Positions 9,892 through 17,948 of a DNA stretch of 64,000 nucleotides are shown here, in pieces; the stretch's first letter is position 1, and each line of letters starts with the position of its first letter. The stretch spans positions 1,674,594 to 1,738,593 of the forward strand of contig CP073749.1 of NCBI GenBank assembly GCA_024398055.1. The letters run 5' to 3'. The stretch comes from a bacterium SCSIO 12741. GTDB taxonomy: Bacteria > Bacteroidota > Bacteroidia > Flavobacteriales_G > Salibacteraceae. Position numbers and translations under genes: made by a program. The notes beneath the pieces are model-generated. The model searched no databases. It saw only the letters and a program-made list of their open reading frames with translations, and was not told where the DNA came from.

Positions 9892-11451
9892 TTATGTCGT
9901 TTTTTTCCAGGTGTAGTTATACAGGATAAATTCTTCGTCCCGATCCAATTCTATGAGCTCAACTCGGATGCCACGGCCTTCGAAAAAACGCTCGGGAGTA
10001 TCGGGTCCAAATAACTCATCAAACTTAGAATTTTTTTGAATGAGCAAGGTCCCGGAAAGGTTATTAGATCGGTCAAAAAAGTATTTAAAGGCATCCGGGT
10101 TAAAATCACCTTCCCATCCGCCAGGAATGAGTAAGATATTGTCGGGGTGCCATCCACTCGTAAAAGCCAGGTGATAGGTTTCTTCCCAGCCCATAAAATC
10201 CAGGATTAATCCATTGGGATTTTCTAATCTTTGGGCTTGAAGTTTTTGAACCCATGGACGCACTTTTCCGGATTTGAGTCTGGGAATCGCCGTGGTTTGT
10301 TCTAATCCCATTTCTCTAAAGTCGAAAAGAGCCTCACGAACCTCTTTAGGTTGGTTAATGAAGTTCTCTATTCGGAAGGACCGGAAACGGAAGGAGGCTG
10401 GAATATTGATGGCAATCAATAGGAATAGCAGACTATGGTTGATCCAGCGTTTTCCGGGAGCTTGGGTGAGAATTCCAATGAGTGGAGCCAGAAGCAACAA
10501 CAGGATCGAAGTAAATCGATGTTGCATAAACATAGATCCGTTAATCACCTTTAGCATCCAAAGGACCAGGAAAACCAGGAGTGGAACCCACCAGATGAGT
10601 ACTTCAAATCTCCACTTCTTTTTAAGCGTTAGGTAAACGCTCATAGCTATGAAAAAGAGCCCCAATATAGGTTGCACCAAGTAGGTGAGTGAAAGGGGAA
10701 AGAAAAGCCTACGTTTCCACCAGATGATTGGGTTTTTTTGAGCATCTGTGAGAGATTCATTCCACCAGGTTTGGTAGGGCGTAATACTATAAAGAGGATT
10801 GTTGTGAGCACTCCAATTGCCGGCCATCCAAATGAGTGGGAAAGAAGCGGCAATGAGTCCGAAAGACAGAGTTGATTTCCATCCTTTTTTCCAGAGAAGA
10901 AAGCCGGCGAACAAAGCCATGAGGATCCAGGCTTCGAATCGAAAACCCGAGGCGATGGTGAGAAAAAGACCTGCATAAAAAGCATCCTTTTCCTTTCCTT
11001 CGGAAGCCATCGCCCGTTGAAAATAATACATCGACCAGGCCGTAAACAAAGCAAAAGGAGGAAAGGATAAGCCTTGAAAGCTGTTGTGCAAAATAACCGG
11101 ATTTGCCACCAGAAATAGAGCACAGGCCCACCCACCCACCCGACCATAAAGTCGAGATCCAAGCAAGTAAAGCGGAATAGCAGTCAATCCACTAATTACC
11201 GTTTGCAAAAAAGTAGAAGCCCAAACATGATCATCCGTGAGCCAAAAAACAGAACCAAATAGATAAAAGTGAAAAGGACCCCATACTCCTTCCGAAATCC
11301 AATCGGGATGGGCCGCCCATTGCTTGGCCAGAAATATACGAGACACGGCATCGGCATCCACGGTTTCGGCCCACGGCATCATTAACCAGCGCAGGCACAA
11401 AGCCACACAGGTGATTAGGAGTAGGTCTCTTTGGCGAGGGGTGTTAATCAT
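9892..11451 (-). CDS. GT-C family membrane glycosyltransferase (ArnT/PMT-like)
   Basis: This 519-residue protein has about ten transmembrane helices and a soluble C-terminal part. After the first helix it carries an acidic pair in a periplasmic loop ([12 protein letters not shown]), as in GT-C transferases of the mannosyltransferase/ArnT group where an aspartate of this loop is catalytic. [17 protein letters not shown] is the typical helix 3-4 hairpin of GT39-like enzymes. A lipid-linked donor is expected, but donor and acceptor are unknown. It lies between the scoA and scoB genes on the same strand (49 bp after scoA, one base before scoB), an odd place for an envelope enzyme. Confidence 0.75.
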   Translation of the reverse strand: MINTPRQRDLLLITCVALCLRWLMMPWAETVDADAVSRIFLAKQWAAHPDWISEGVWGPFHFYLFGSVFWLTDDHVWASTFLQTVISGLTAIPLYLLGSRLYGRVGGWACALFLVANPVILHNSFQGLSFPPFALFTAWSMYYFQRAMASEGKEKDAFYAGLFLTIASGFRFEAWILMALFAGFLLWKKGWKSTLSFGLIAASFPLIWMAGNWSAHNNPLYSITPYQTWWNESLTDAQKNPIIWWKRRLFFPLSLTYLVQPILGLFFIAMSVYLTLKKKWRFEVLIWWVPLLVFLVLWMLKVINGSMFMQHRFTSILLLLLAPLIGILTQAPGKRWINHSLLFLLIAINIPASFRFRSFRIENFINQPKEVREALFDFREMGLEQTTAIPRLKSGKVRPWVQKLQAQRLENPNGLILDFMGWEETYHLAFTSGWHPDNILLIPGGWEGDFNPDAFKYFFDRSNNLSGTLLIQKNSKFDELFGPDTPERFFEGRGIRVELIELDRDEEFILYNYTWKKTT

Positions 11452-11499
11452 TCGAAGCGACCTTGAATTGAATTCGTTAGACTAAGCGTAACGAAAAAA

Positions 11500-12201
11500 T
11501 CAGGCCGGTCGTGTAGTACGCTGCTCGATTCTTTTCTCGTAGTTCTGTCCTTGGAAGATTCGTTGCACAAAAATCCCCGGTGTATGGATTTGATTTGGAT
11601 CCAACTCACCAGCAGGAACAAGTTCTTCCACTTCAGCAACCGTAATTTTTCCGGCCATAGCCATCATCGGGTTAAAGTTTCTGGCCGTTGCTTTAAATAC
11701 CAAGTTTCCGGCGGTGTCCCCTTTCCAGGCTTTTACAAAGGCAAAATCAGCAGTTAGTGCAGATTCCAGAATGTGTGGCTTTCCATCGAAAACCCGAACT
11801 TCTTTTCCTTCGGCCACTTCAGTTCCATAACCCGCAGGAGTGAAGAATGCAGGAATTCCAGCTCCACCCGCTCTGCAGCGTTCAGCCAAAGATCCTTGAG
11901 GAATCAAATCCACTTCCAATTCCCCGCTCAGCATCTGGCGTTCAAACTCGTCGTTTTCTCCCACATAGGATGAAATCATTTTTTTGATTTGGTGGTTTTG
12001 CAACAACAAGCCCAATCCAAAATCGTCTACACCAGCGTTGTTTGAAATACAGGTCACTCCCTTAATACCGCGTCTTACCAGTTCGGCGATCGAATTCTCG
12101 GGAATTCCGCATAAACCAAATCCACCCAACATAAAGGTCATGTCATCCTGCACGCCTTCCAGGGCCTCTTCTACGCTCGAAACAACTTTGTTCATTGCCA
12201 T
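11500..12201 (-). CDS. scoA: Succinyl-CoA:3-ketoacid CoA-transferase subunit A
   Basis: This 233-residue alpha subunit pairs with the subunit B encoded at 9231-9890. The CoA-binding glycine-rich segment [15 protein letters not shown] and the [15 protein letters not shown] and [16 protein letters not shown] segments are diagnostic of family I CoA-transferase A subunits. Translation could begin at 12201 (MAMNK) or two codons later. A TACCTTTG box lies 28 bp upstream of the first ATG. Acetate or butyrate-acetoacetate specificity cannot be excluded from sequence alone. Confidence 0.92.
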   Translation of the reverse strand: MAMNKVVSSVEEALEGVQDDMTFMLGGFGLCGIPENSIAELVRRGIKGVTCISNNAGVDDFGLGLLLQNHQIKKMISSYVGENDEFERQMLSGELEVDLIPQGSLAERCRAGGAGIPAFFTPAGYGTEVAEGKEVRVFDGKPHILESALTADFAFVKAWKGDTAGNLVFKATARNFNPMMAMAGKITVAEVEELVPAGELDPNQIHTPGIFVQRIFQGQNYEKRIEQRTTRPA

Positions 12202-12228
12202 GGGAAATAATCAATTTAGGGTACCGCC

Positions 12229-12236
12229 CAAAGGTA
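12229..12236 (-). promoter_or_regulatory. Candidate -7 promoter box of scoA
   Basis: The minus strand reads TACCTTTG, an exact TAnnTTTG match, 28 bp upstream of the scoA ATG. No clear -33 TTTG is seen at the expected distance. Confidence 0.35.
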
Positions 12237-12330
12237 TGATAATCGACTAATAGATGGGCATGCCCTTGCGGAATACGGAGACCAAATGATTAACTCGAGA
12301 ATGGAATGGACAGGATGAGTAAAATCCAAA

Positions 12331-12357
12331 ATTGAACTTGTTAAATGGAAGTTCAAT
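12331..12357. promoter_or_regulatory. Perfect 9-bp inverted repeat upstream of the nap operon
   Basis: The arms ATTGAACTT and AAGTTCAAT are exact reverse complements separated by nine bases. No T-run follows, so it is not an intrinsic terminator. It lies about 160 bp upstream of the -33 element of the nap promoter and about 130 bp upstream of scoA. It could be an operator for either operon. Confidence 0.45.
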
Positions 12358-12379
12358 CCAAGATCAAATCTTCTTTAAG

Positions 12380-12395
12380 CCCCCATTTGCGGGGG
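12380..12395. other. GC-rich hairpin (CCCCC/GGGGG) in the scoA-nap intergenic region
   Basis: Five C, a six-base loop and five G form a short strong stem in otherwise AT-rich sequence. No T-run follows on either side. The region 12202-12618 holds no other gene: I see only this stem, the inverted repeat at 12331 and the promoter at 12516. Confidence 0.35.
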
Positions 12396-12515
12396 ATACT
12401 GAAATTAACCAATTGATAATCAGAACAGTCTTTTTAAAAATCTTATCTTTTTAACTCGATTGAGTACTGATCCTTGAACATGATTAAACTCATAATTGAT
12501 GGATTTATATATCAG

Positions 12516-12545
12516 TTTATCAGGTGAATAGATGGTCTACATTTG
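12516..12545 (+). promoter_or_regulatory. Bacteroidota-type promoter of the nap operon
   Basis: TTTA (12516-12519), an 18-base spacer and TACATTTG (12538-12545) match the TTTG / TAnnTTTG consensus with one mismatch in the -33 box. The transcript would start near 12552, downstream of the long-form ATG at 12532, which supports translation from the ATG at 12619. Confidence 0.55.
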
Positions 12546-12618
12546 GAAAGACGGTCCAAAACAGGTTATTAAAAAGAGGGCCGGTTCAAACATTATCAGT
12601 TTTACAAAATCTAGTATT

Positions 12619-13932
12619 ATGATTAGAAGAATACGTGATTTGGTGTGTGTATCAAGTCTCATTCTTTGCGGCTGGATGCAACCCGCATTCGGTCAGGTAA
12701 CACCACCAACAGAAATCAAATTAGAAGGTGAAATCAGACCCCGGGCAGAATACCGACATGGTTATGGAACGCTGGCCAATACCCATCAGGAAGGGGCCTT
12801 TTATGTTCAGCAACGAACGCGGTTGAATGCCGGAATTAAAATGTCGGATATAGAGGTTTACCTCAGTTTTCAAGATATACGGGTTTGGGGATCGCAACCT
12901 CAATTGGTGGATAATGATGGTGCATTAACAGCCATTCACCAGGCCTGGGGGATCATAAAATTACACCAGAAATGGGACCTCAAATTTGGTCGACAAGAAA
13001 TTTCATACGACGACGAACGCTTATTTGGTGCCGTAAACTGGGCGCAGCAAGCTCGTAGTCATGACGCTTTGTTGCTGCGTTATCAAGACAGCACCTTCAA
13101 GGCTCACTTAGGGTTGGCCTACAACCAGGATGGCATTCGGTCAAACACCACCTTATATACTACCCGAAACAACTACAAAACCATGCAGTATTTGTGGTTG
13201 CATAAGGATTGGAAGAATTTGAATCTGAGTTTATTGGTTCTCAACAATGGAGTACAGGTTATTCCTGTGATTGGAAACCCATCCGTTAACTATGCTCAGA
13301 CCTACGGAGGTCGGATCGGTTGGAAGAAAGGAAAACTTGCTGTGAATGGATCTGGTTATTATCAAGGAGGAGTAAATGGAGATACGCTAAGTAGTACTAT
13401 GAATGCCTATCAGGCCAGCTTGGATGTAACTTACAAAGTGACCAAGAAACTTTCTGCCACTGGAGGATATGAAATGTTGAGTGGAAACAGCCAAGCTTCT
13501 GCTAACGGAGAAAACAATGCTTTTAATCCCTACTTCGGTACCAACCACAAATTCAATGGTTATATGGACTACTTCTATGTCGGAAACCACATTGGAAGTG
13601 TTGGACTGAACGATGGTTACCTGACAGCGGCCTGGAAAGAAAAAGGACCGAAGCAACTCAAGCTTGTATTGACTGGTCACGTATTCTACTCCAATGCCGA
13701 TGTGGTGGATGCTCGAAGCCAAGCCATGGACAGCTATTTGGGTACGGAACTTGACTTTTCCGTAGGCCTAAAATTGACGAAGAACAGCAAGTTGAACTTT
13801 GGTTATTCTCACCTATTTGCCAGCGATACGATGGAAAGATTGAAGGGAGGAGACCGCAACGAAGTTCAGAATTGGGCCTGGGCCATGATTACCTTAAAAC
13901 CTTCTTATACGTTCAAGCCAAAAATTAAATAG
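12619..13932 (+). CDS. Outer-membrane beta-barrel protein (alginate-export/porin-like)
   Basis: This 437-residue protein has a signal peptide (MIRRIRDLVCVSSLILCGWM, cleaved after AFG) followed by alternating strands with barrel-type aromatic girdles. The segments LKFGRQEISYDDERLFG and QQARSHDALLLRY are typical of the alginate-export (AlgE-like) porin family, and the C-terminal strand ends in charged KPKIK after SYTFK. The longer reading frame from 12532 would put 29 residues before the signal peptide and begins ahead of the likely transcript start, so it is rejected. The gene is first in the nitrate reductase operon, one base from napD. I infer that it helps anions such as nitrate cross the outer membrane. 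Confidence 0.75.
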   Translation: MIRRIRDLVCVSSLILCGWMQPAFGQVTPPTEIKLEGEIRPRAEYRHGYGTLANTHQEGAFYVQQRTRLNAGIKMSDIEVYLSFQDIRVWGSQPQLVDNDGALTAIHQAWGIIKLHQKWDLKFGRQEISYDDERLFGAVNWAQQARSHDALLLRYQDSTFKAHLGLAYNQDGIRSNTTLYTTRNNYKTMQYLWLHKDWKNLNLSLLVLNNGVQVIPVIGNPSVNYAQTYGGRIGWKKGKLAVNGSGYYQGGVNGDTLSSTMNAYQASLDVTYKVTKKLSATGGYEMLSGNSQASANGENNAFNPYFGTNHKFNGYMDYFYVGNHIGSVGLNDGYLTAAWKEKGPKQLKLVLTGHVFYSNADVVDARSQAMDSYLGTELDFSVGLKLTKNSKLNFGYSHLFASDTMERLKGGDRNEVQNWAWAMITLKPSYTFKPKIK

Positions 13933-13933
13933 A

Positions 13934-14161
13934 ATGCCCGTCAAGAGTTATCTCGCAATACCCGCTGCCGGAGGAAAAGATAAGCTCCTTCAGGAGTTGA
14001 ATAACATGAAAGAATGTGATGCTTCTCCAGCAGACAACAAGGACGTGGTGGTTCTATTAACCGAAACGGAAAACGAAACGGAGGAAAAAGCCTTGCAACA
14101 AAAGTTGGAAGAAATGGACTCCATTAAGTTACTCACGCTGGTTTCAGCATTTAGTGAATAA
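13934..14161 (+). CDS. napD: NapD-like chaperone for NapA
   Basis: This 75-residue protein has the size and ferredoxin-like strand pattern of NapD (SYLAIPAAGGK, KDVVVLLTETENETEE, SIKLLTLVSAFSE). NapD binds the twin-arginine signal peptide of NapA and delays export until the molybdenum cofactor is inserted. Sequence identity to NapD is low, as usual in this family, so the call rests on size, fold pattern and its place directly before napA. The spacing is one base after the porin and 10 bp before the napA start. Confidence 0.7.
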   Translation: MPVKSYLAIPAAGGKDKLLQELNNMKECDASPADNKDVVVLLTETENETEEKALQQKLEEMDSIKLLTLVSAFSE

Positions 14162-14171
14162 AGAATTAGTC

Positions 14172-16499
14172 ATGATGAATAAGCAACTTGACAGACGAGA
14201 TTTTTTAAAGCGAATAGCTCGAGGTTCGGCGCTATTGGCGGCGGCATCCTTGTTTCCTGGAATCATTTTTCCGGAAGACCAGGTGATGAAAGAATTGCTG
14301 GGAGATGCGATCTCCTGGAAAAAGACTCCGTGTCGATTTTGCGGAGTAGGCTGTGGTCTTCTGGTTGGCTTATCGGATGGTAAGGCAGTAGCTGTAAAAG
14401 GTGACCCAGACAGTCCAGTAAACAAAGGATTGTGTTGCGTAAAAGGCTACCATTCCGTGATGGCCCTCTATGGCAAAGATCGATTGACCAAACCGCTTGT
14501 TAGAAAGAACGGAAAGTTGGTTGAAACCTCTATGGAGGAAGCTCTCGATCTCGTGGCCAGTAAAATGAAGCAGACCATTGCCGATCACGGAAAAGATGCC
14601 GTTTCTATCTACGGGTCTGGACAATGGACCATTCCCGACGGATATGTGGCTAACAAATTATTTAAAGGCGCCATTGGAACCAACAATGTAGAAGCCAACG
14701 CACGTGTGTGTATGGCTTCCGCTGTAACCGGGTTTTTAACCTCCTTTGGAATGGACGAACCCATGGGTTGCTACGAAGACATTAATCACGCCGATGTATT
14801 CGTGATGTGGGGAAACAACATGGCCGAAATGCACCCCGTTTTGTTCTCTCGGATGTTGGATCAGCGCTTGAACCGAAAGGGTGTTAAGATTATTGATCTT
14901 GCTACTCGAACAACCCGAACCAGCCATGCCTCTGACAGCTCCTTTTTGTTTAAACCTCAAACCGATTTGGCTATTGCCAATGCCATTTGTTATGAGATCA
15001 TTGAAAATGGCTGGGTGAACGAGGAGTTTGTGCGTAATCACTGTGTATTTAAAAGTGGAAAAACCAACATCGGATATGGAGTAGAGGACAAATTCAAATT
15101 CAAGGATAAAGCGGAGGATGCCTCTTTTGATTCCTTCCGGGCTTTCTTACAGGATTATACCCCCGAAAAAGTGGCCAAGATTTCTGGAGTAAGCGTCATG
15201 GATATTAAGTACATGGCCTCTTTGTATGGAGATCCTAATCTCAAAGTGATGTCGCTTTGGTGTATGGGAATGAACCAACATACTCGAGGAACCTGGATTA
15301 ACAATTTGGTGTATAACATTCACCTGCTTACCGGAAAGATTTCCACTCCTGGAAACAGCCCATTCTCCCTCACCGGACAGCCCAGTGCCTGTGGAACTGT
15401 ACGTGAAGTAGGAACACTTACCCATAAGTTGCCTCACGGAGTGGTAATGAATGAAAAAGACCGTCAAATGGCGGCAGAAATCTGGCAGGTTCCGGTGGAA
15501 AATATTCCGAGTAAACCGACCTACCATACCGTGGAAATGTTCCGGGCTCTGGACCGTGGTGAAATCAAATTTATGTGGGTACAGGTAACCAATCCCATGG
15601 TAACCATACCCAAGTTGAAACGATATCGGGATGCCACCAAAAAGGAAGGTCGGTTTATTGTGGTTTCCGATGTATACCCAACACCTACAACCGACATAGC
15701 CGATGTGGTACTACCCTCTGCGATGTGGATTGAACGAGAAGGAATGTATGGAAACTCCGAAAGAAGAACCCAGCATTTTGATCAACTCGTAGATCCTCCC
15801 GGAGAAGCTATGAGCGATACCTGGCAGCTGATTGAGGTGGCCCATCGAATGGGTTATGAAAAGCTGTTTCCCTGGACTCCCGAAAATCATGTGGAAAAGA
15901 TCTACAACGAATACACCCGCTTCCACGAAGGCAAAAAACATGGAATGGCACCCCTCGAAGTGCTGAAGTCTCAACCTGGGGCTCAATGGCCCTATGTAAA
16001 TGGAAAGAGTACTCAATGGAGGTTCCATGCTAAATATGACCCTGCAGCCAAAGGTGATGGATTTGACTTTTACGGCAAGCCCGATGGTAAGGCCTGGATA
16101 TGGATTCGACCTTACGAACCAGCGGCTGAATCTCCAGATTCGGAATACCCATTCTGGTTGAATACTGGTCGTGTGGTTGAGCACTGGCACACCGGATCCA
16201 TGACCCGTAGAATTCCCGTGTTGCATCAAGCCGTTCCCAATGCCTATGTGGAACTACATCCGGCAGATGCCAAACGAATGGGCATTCACAACAAAGATTT
16301 GGTTCGAATTACTTCAAGGCGGGGAACCATAACTCTTCCAGCATCTGTGTATGGAAGGGGAGAGCCAACTGTGGGTCAGGTATTCGTTCCCTTTTTCGAT
16401 GAGGGTTACCTTATCAACGAGCTCACTTTGGATGCTTTTTGCCCCATCTCCAAGGAGCCAGATTACAAGAAGTGTGCAGTAAAAATCGAGAAGGTATAA
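14172..16499 (+). CDS. napA: Periplasmic nitrate reductase catalytic subunit
   Basis: This 775-residue Mo-bis-MGD enzyme reduces nitrate to nitrite in the periplasm. A twin-arginine signal (DRRDFLKR) is followed by the N-terminal 4Fe-4S motif CRFCGVGC plus the downstream cysteine in GLCCVKGY. YGSGQWTIPDGY and the Mo-ligand cysteine in NARVCMASAVTGF, with MDEPMGCYEDI and WGNNMAEMHP, are signatures of NapA rather than formate dehydrogenase or assimilatory NasA. The C-terminal cofactor-binding domain has LNTGRVVEHWHTGSMTRR. The upstream GTG at 14154 overlaps napD. The ATG pair at 14172/14175 places the twin-arginine motif near the N-terminus and is preferred. Confidence 0.95.
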   Translation: MMNKQLDRRDFLKRIARGSALLAAASLFPGIIFPEDQVMKELLGDAISWKKTPCRFCGVGCGLLVGLSDGKAVAVKGDPDSPVNKGLCCVKGYHSVMALYGKDRLTKPLVRKNGKLVETSMEEALDLVASKMKQTIADHGKDAVSIYGSGQWTIPDGYVANKLFKGAIGTNNVEANARVCMASAVTGFLTSFGMDEPMGCYEDINHADVFVMWGNNMAEMHPVLFSRMLDQRLNRKGVKIIDLATRTTRTSHASDSSFLFKPQTDLAIANAICYEIIENGWVNEEFVRNHCVFKSGKTNIGYGVEDKFKFKDKAEDASFDSFRAFLQDYTPEKVAKISGVSVMDIKYMASLYGDPNLKVMSLWCMGMNQHTRGTWINNLVYNIHLLTGKISTPGNSPFSLTGQPSACGTVREVGTLTHKLPHGVVMNEKDRQMAAEIWQVPVENIPSKPTYHTVEMFRALDRGEIKFMWVQVTNPMVTIPKLKRYRDATKKEGRFIVVSDVYPTPTTDIADVVLPSAMWIEREGMYGNSERRTQHFDQLVDPPGEAMSDTWQLIEVAHRMGYEKLFPWTPENHVEKIYNEYTRFHEGKKHGMAPLEVLKSQPGAQWPYVNGKSTQWRFHAKYDPAAKGDGFDFYGKPDGKAWIWIRPYEPAAESPDSEYPFWLNTGRVVEHWHTGSMTRRIPVLHQAVPNAYVELHPADAKRMGIHNKDLVRITSRRGTITLPASVYGRGEPTVGQVFVPFFDEGYLINELTLDAFCPISKEPDYKKCAVKIEKV

Positions 16500-16530
16500 C
16501 CATGCTTTACTTGGCAATAAATCGGCAATT

Positions 16531-17298
16531 ATGAAAAAACGACTCTTTTTTATCGGTCTTTTCACGCTGGTCATGTTGGGAAGCATTCTGGTTTTCTTTT
16601 CGGCTCTCCAACAAGAGATGGAGGACGTACATGAAACGCCTCTGGAAACCGTGTTAACACCATCCCTTCAAGCAGACCGGGACGTGTTTTCTATATCCGA
16701 AAAGGCATTGGAATACAAAAATATGCCTGACGGAGATCGAAGCCTGAAAGACAATTATGCTCATCGGGCTTATCCAGGAGCACCACCTATTATTCCTCAT
16801 GCCGTTTTTTCGGAGAACGAGGTGGGCGGAAAAACCTGCTTACAATGTCACAAAAACGGGGGCTATACTCCCGAGTTTGAAGCGTACGCACCGATTGCTC
16901 CACACCCCAATTTTACCAACTGCAGGCAATGCCATGTTCCCAAAACAACAGATGGAGAATTCAAACCCACCGAATGGGAAAAAACCGAGTTTCCAGAATT
17001 GCATCAAGCGGCTCTACCAGGGGCACCTCCGCCCATTCCGCACACCTTGCAGTTAAGGGGAAATTGCCTTTCCTGTCATGCTGGATCTGCGGCACCGGTG
17101 GAAATTCGAACCACACACCCTGAGCGAATCAATTGTCGCCAATGCCATGTGGCCGGGGAATCGTCCATGGAATTTTCCAGACCCGATGCGATGAATGCTC
17201 CAGTCATTCGTGATACGATGAGTGAACAGGGATTAAAAGAAAGGAAAGAGCTGATTCAATGGTTAGCTGATAAGGAACAAAAAACATCAAACGAATGA
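16531..17298 (+). CDS. napB: NapB-like cytochrome with two tandem diheme units (tetraheme)
   Basis: This 255-residue protein has an uncleaved N-terminal helix (residues 5-25), so it is probably membrane-anchored. It then has two copies of the NapB heme unit. Copy 1 (81-137) has YPGAPPIIPH, CLQCH (103-107) and NCRQCHV (131-135). Copy 2 (162-208) has LPGAPPPIPH, CLSCH (179-183) and NCRQCHV (202-206). The GAPPxIPH element before a CxxCH is the hallmark of NapB, the electron donor of NapA, which normally has one such unit and two hemes. The gene overlaps the next by four bases (ATGA). Confidence 0.85.
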   Translation: MKKRLFFIGLFTLVMLGSILVFFSALQQEMEDVHETPLETVLTPSLQADRDVFSISEKALEYKNMPDGDRSLKDNYAHRAYPGAPPIIPHAVFSENEVGGKTCLQCHKNGGYTPEFEAYAPIAPHPNFTNCRQCHVPKTTDGEFKPTEWEKTEFPELHQAALPGAPPPIPHTLQLRGNCLSCHAGSAAPVEIRTTHPERINCRQCHVAGESSMEFSRPDAMNAPVIRDTMSEQGLKERKELIQWLADKEQKTSNE

Positions 17299-17933
17299 AA
17301 AAGTGGATCGTTCTATTAGTTCTCGTGTTGATGGTCGTTTTGATCGCCAAACTGGCTCCTCAGCTGAGCCATGGTTCAGGCCATCACGGAAGCCTGATTA
17401 AGGAAATTCAAAAAAACGATGAGGTACCCACTTACCATTTGGAGTACAACAGTCGTTTGGACACCTCCCTATTGGTTCGGGTGCACCCCAAACTTGCCGG
17501 AGTTCACCCCTTTTATACCGAAACCCGGGAAGATGGGTTAAATTCTTTTCCCTGCTCCAACTGCCACAGCGAATCTCTGGCCGAACTTCAAGCCAAACCC
17601 GATAAGCCTAAAAACTCACATTGGAACTTGAGCTTGCAACATGCTTCTTCGGAAACCATGGAATGCCTGACTTGCCACTCAGAATCCAACCTGGATGAAT
17701 TGGTGACACTTACAGGTAAACCGCTCTCTATAAACCGAAGTTTTGAGCTTTGTGGGCAATGCCATTCCACCCAGTATAAAGATTGGCAGGGAGGAGCTCA
17801 CGGCAAACAACTCAACGGCTGGGCGCCACCCCGGCTGGCTAAAACCTGTGTCGGTTGTCACAATCCCCACAATCCCTCTTTTCCAACCCGGTTACCGGCC
17901 CGATACAGTACTCAAAAATTGGAAGACAAATGA
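17295..17933 (+). CDS. Membrane-anchored tetraheme cytochrome c
   Basis: This 212-residue protein has an N-terminal hydrophobic helix (4-20) and four CxxCH motifs (C87, C124, C153, C185; the first is CSNCH and the last CVGCH). CGQCHSTQYKDWQGGAHGK followed by CVGCHNPHNP resembles cytochromes that accompany molybdopterin oxidoreductases and NrfD-type complexes. It replaces the NapC-type cytochrome that usually links menaquinol to NapAB. It overlaps the preceding NapB-like gene by ATGA and precedes the ferredoxin gene by 15 bp. The role as an electron relay between the NrfD/ferredoxin module and NapB/NapA is inferred from context. Confidence 0.82.
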   Translation: MKKWIVLLVLVLMVVLIAKLAPQLSHGSGHHGSLIKEIQKNDEVPTYHLEYNSRLDTSLLVRVHPKLAGVHPFYTETREDGLNSFPCSNCHSESLAELQAKPDKPKNSHWNLSLQHASSETMECLTCHSESNLDELVTLTGKPLSINRSFELCGQCHSTQYKDWQGGAHGKQLNGWAPPRLAKTCVGCHNPHNPSFPTRLPARYSTQKLEDK

Positions 17934-17948
17934 CAAAACGGGAATGCT

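Noticed and set aside
12380-12395. Hairpin CCCCC-n6-GGGGG considered as a transcription terminator
   Set aside because: No T-run follows on either strand, and both flanking operons point away from it, so no transcript needs to end here.
12481-12530. CRP/FNR-type box upstream of the nap operon (TTGAT...ATCAG near 12497-12515)
   Set aside because: The half-sites are eight bases apart rather than four, so it does not fit the consensus TTGAT-n4-ATCAA.
12532-12618. Upstream in-frame start of the porin gene
   Set aside because: The signal peptide begins at the ATG at 12619 and a promoter with its -7 box at 12538-12545 would start transcription after 12532.
14172-16499. NapA considered as a formate dehydrogenase or assimilatory nitrate reductase
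   Set aside because: The Mo-ligand segment NARVCMASAV, the MDEPMGCYEDI stretch, the twin-arginine signal and the NapD/NapB-like neighbours fit periplasmic nitrate reductase.
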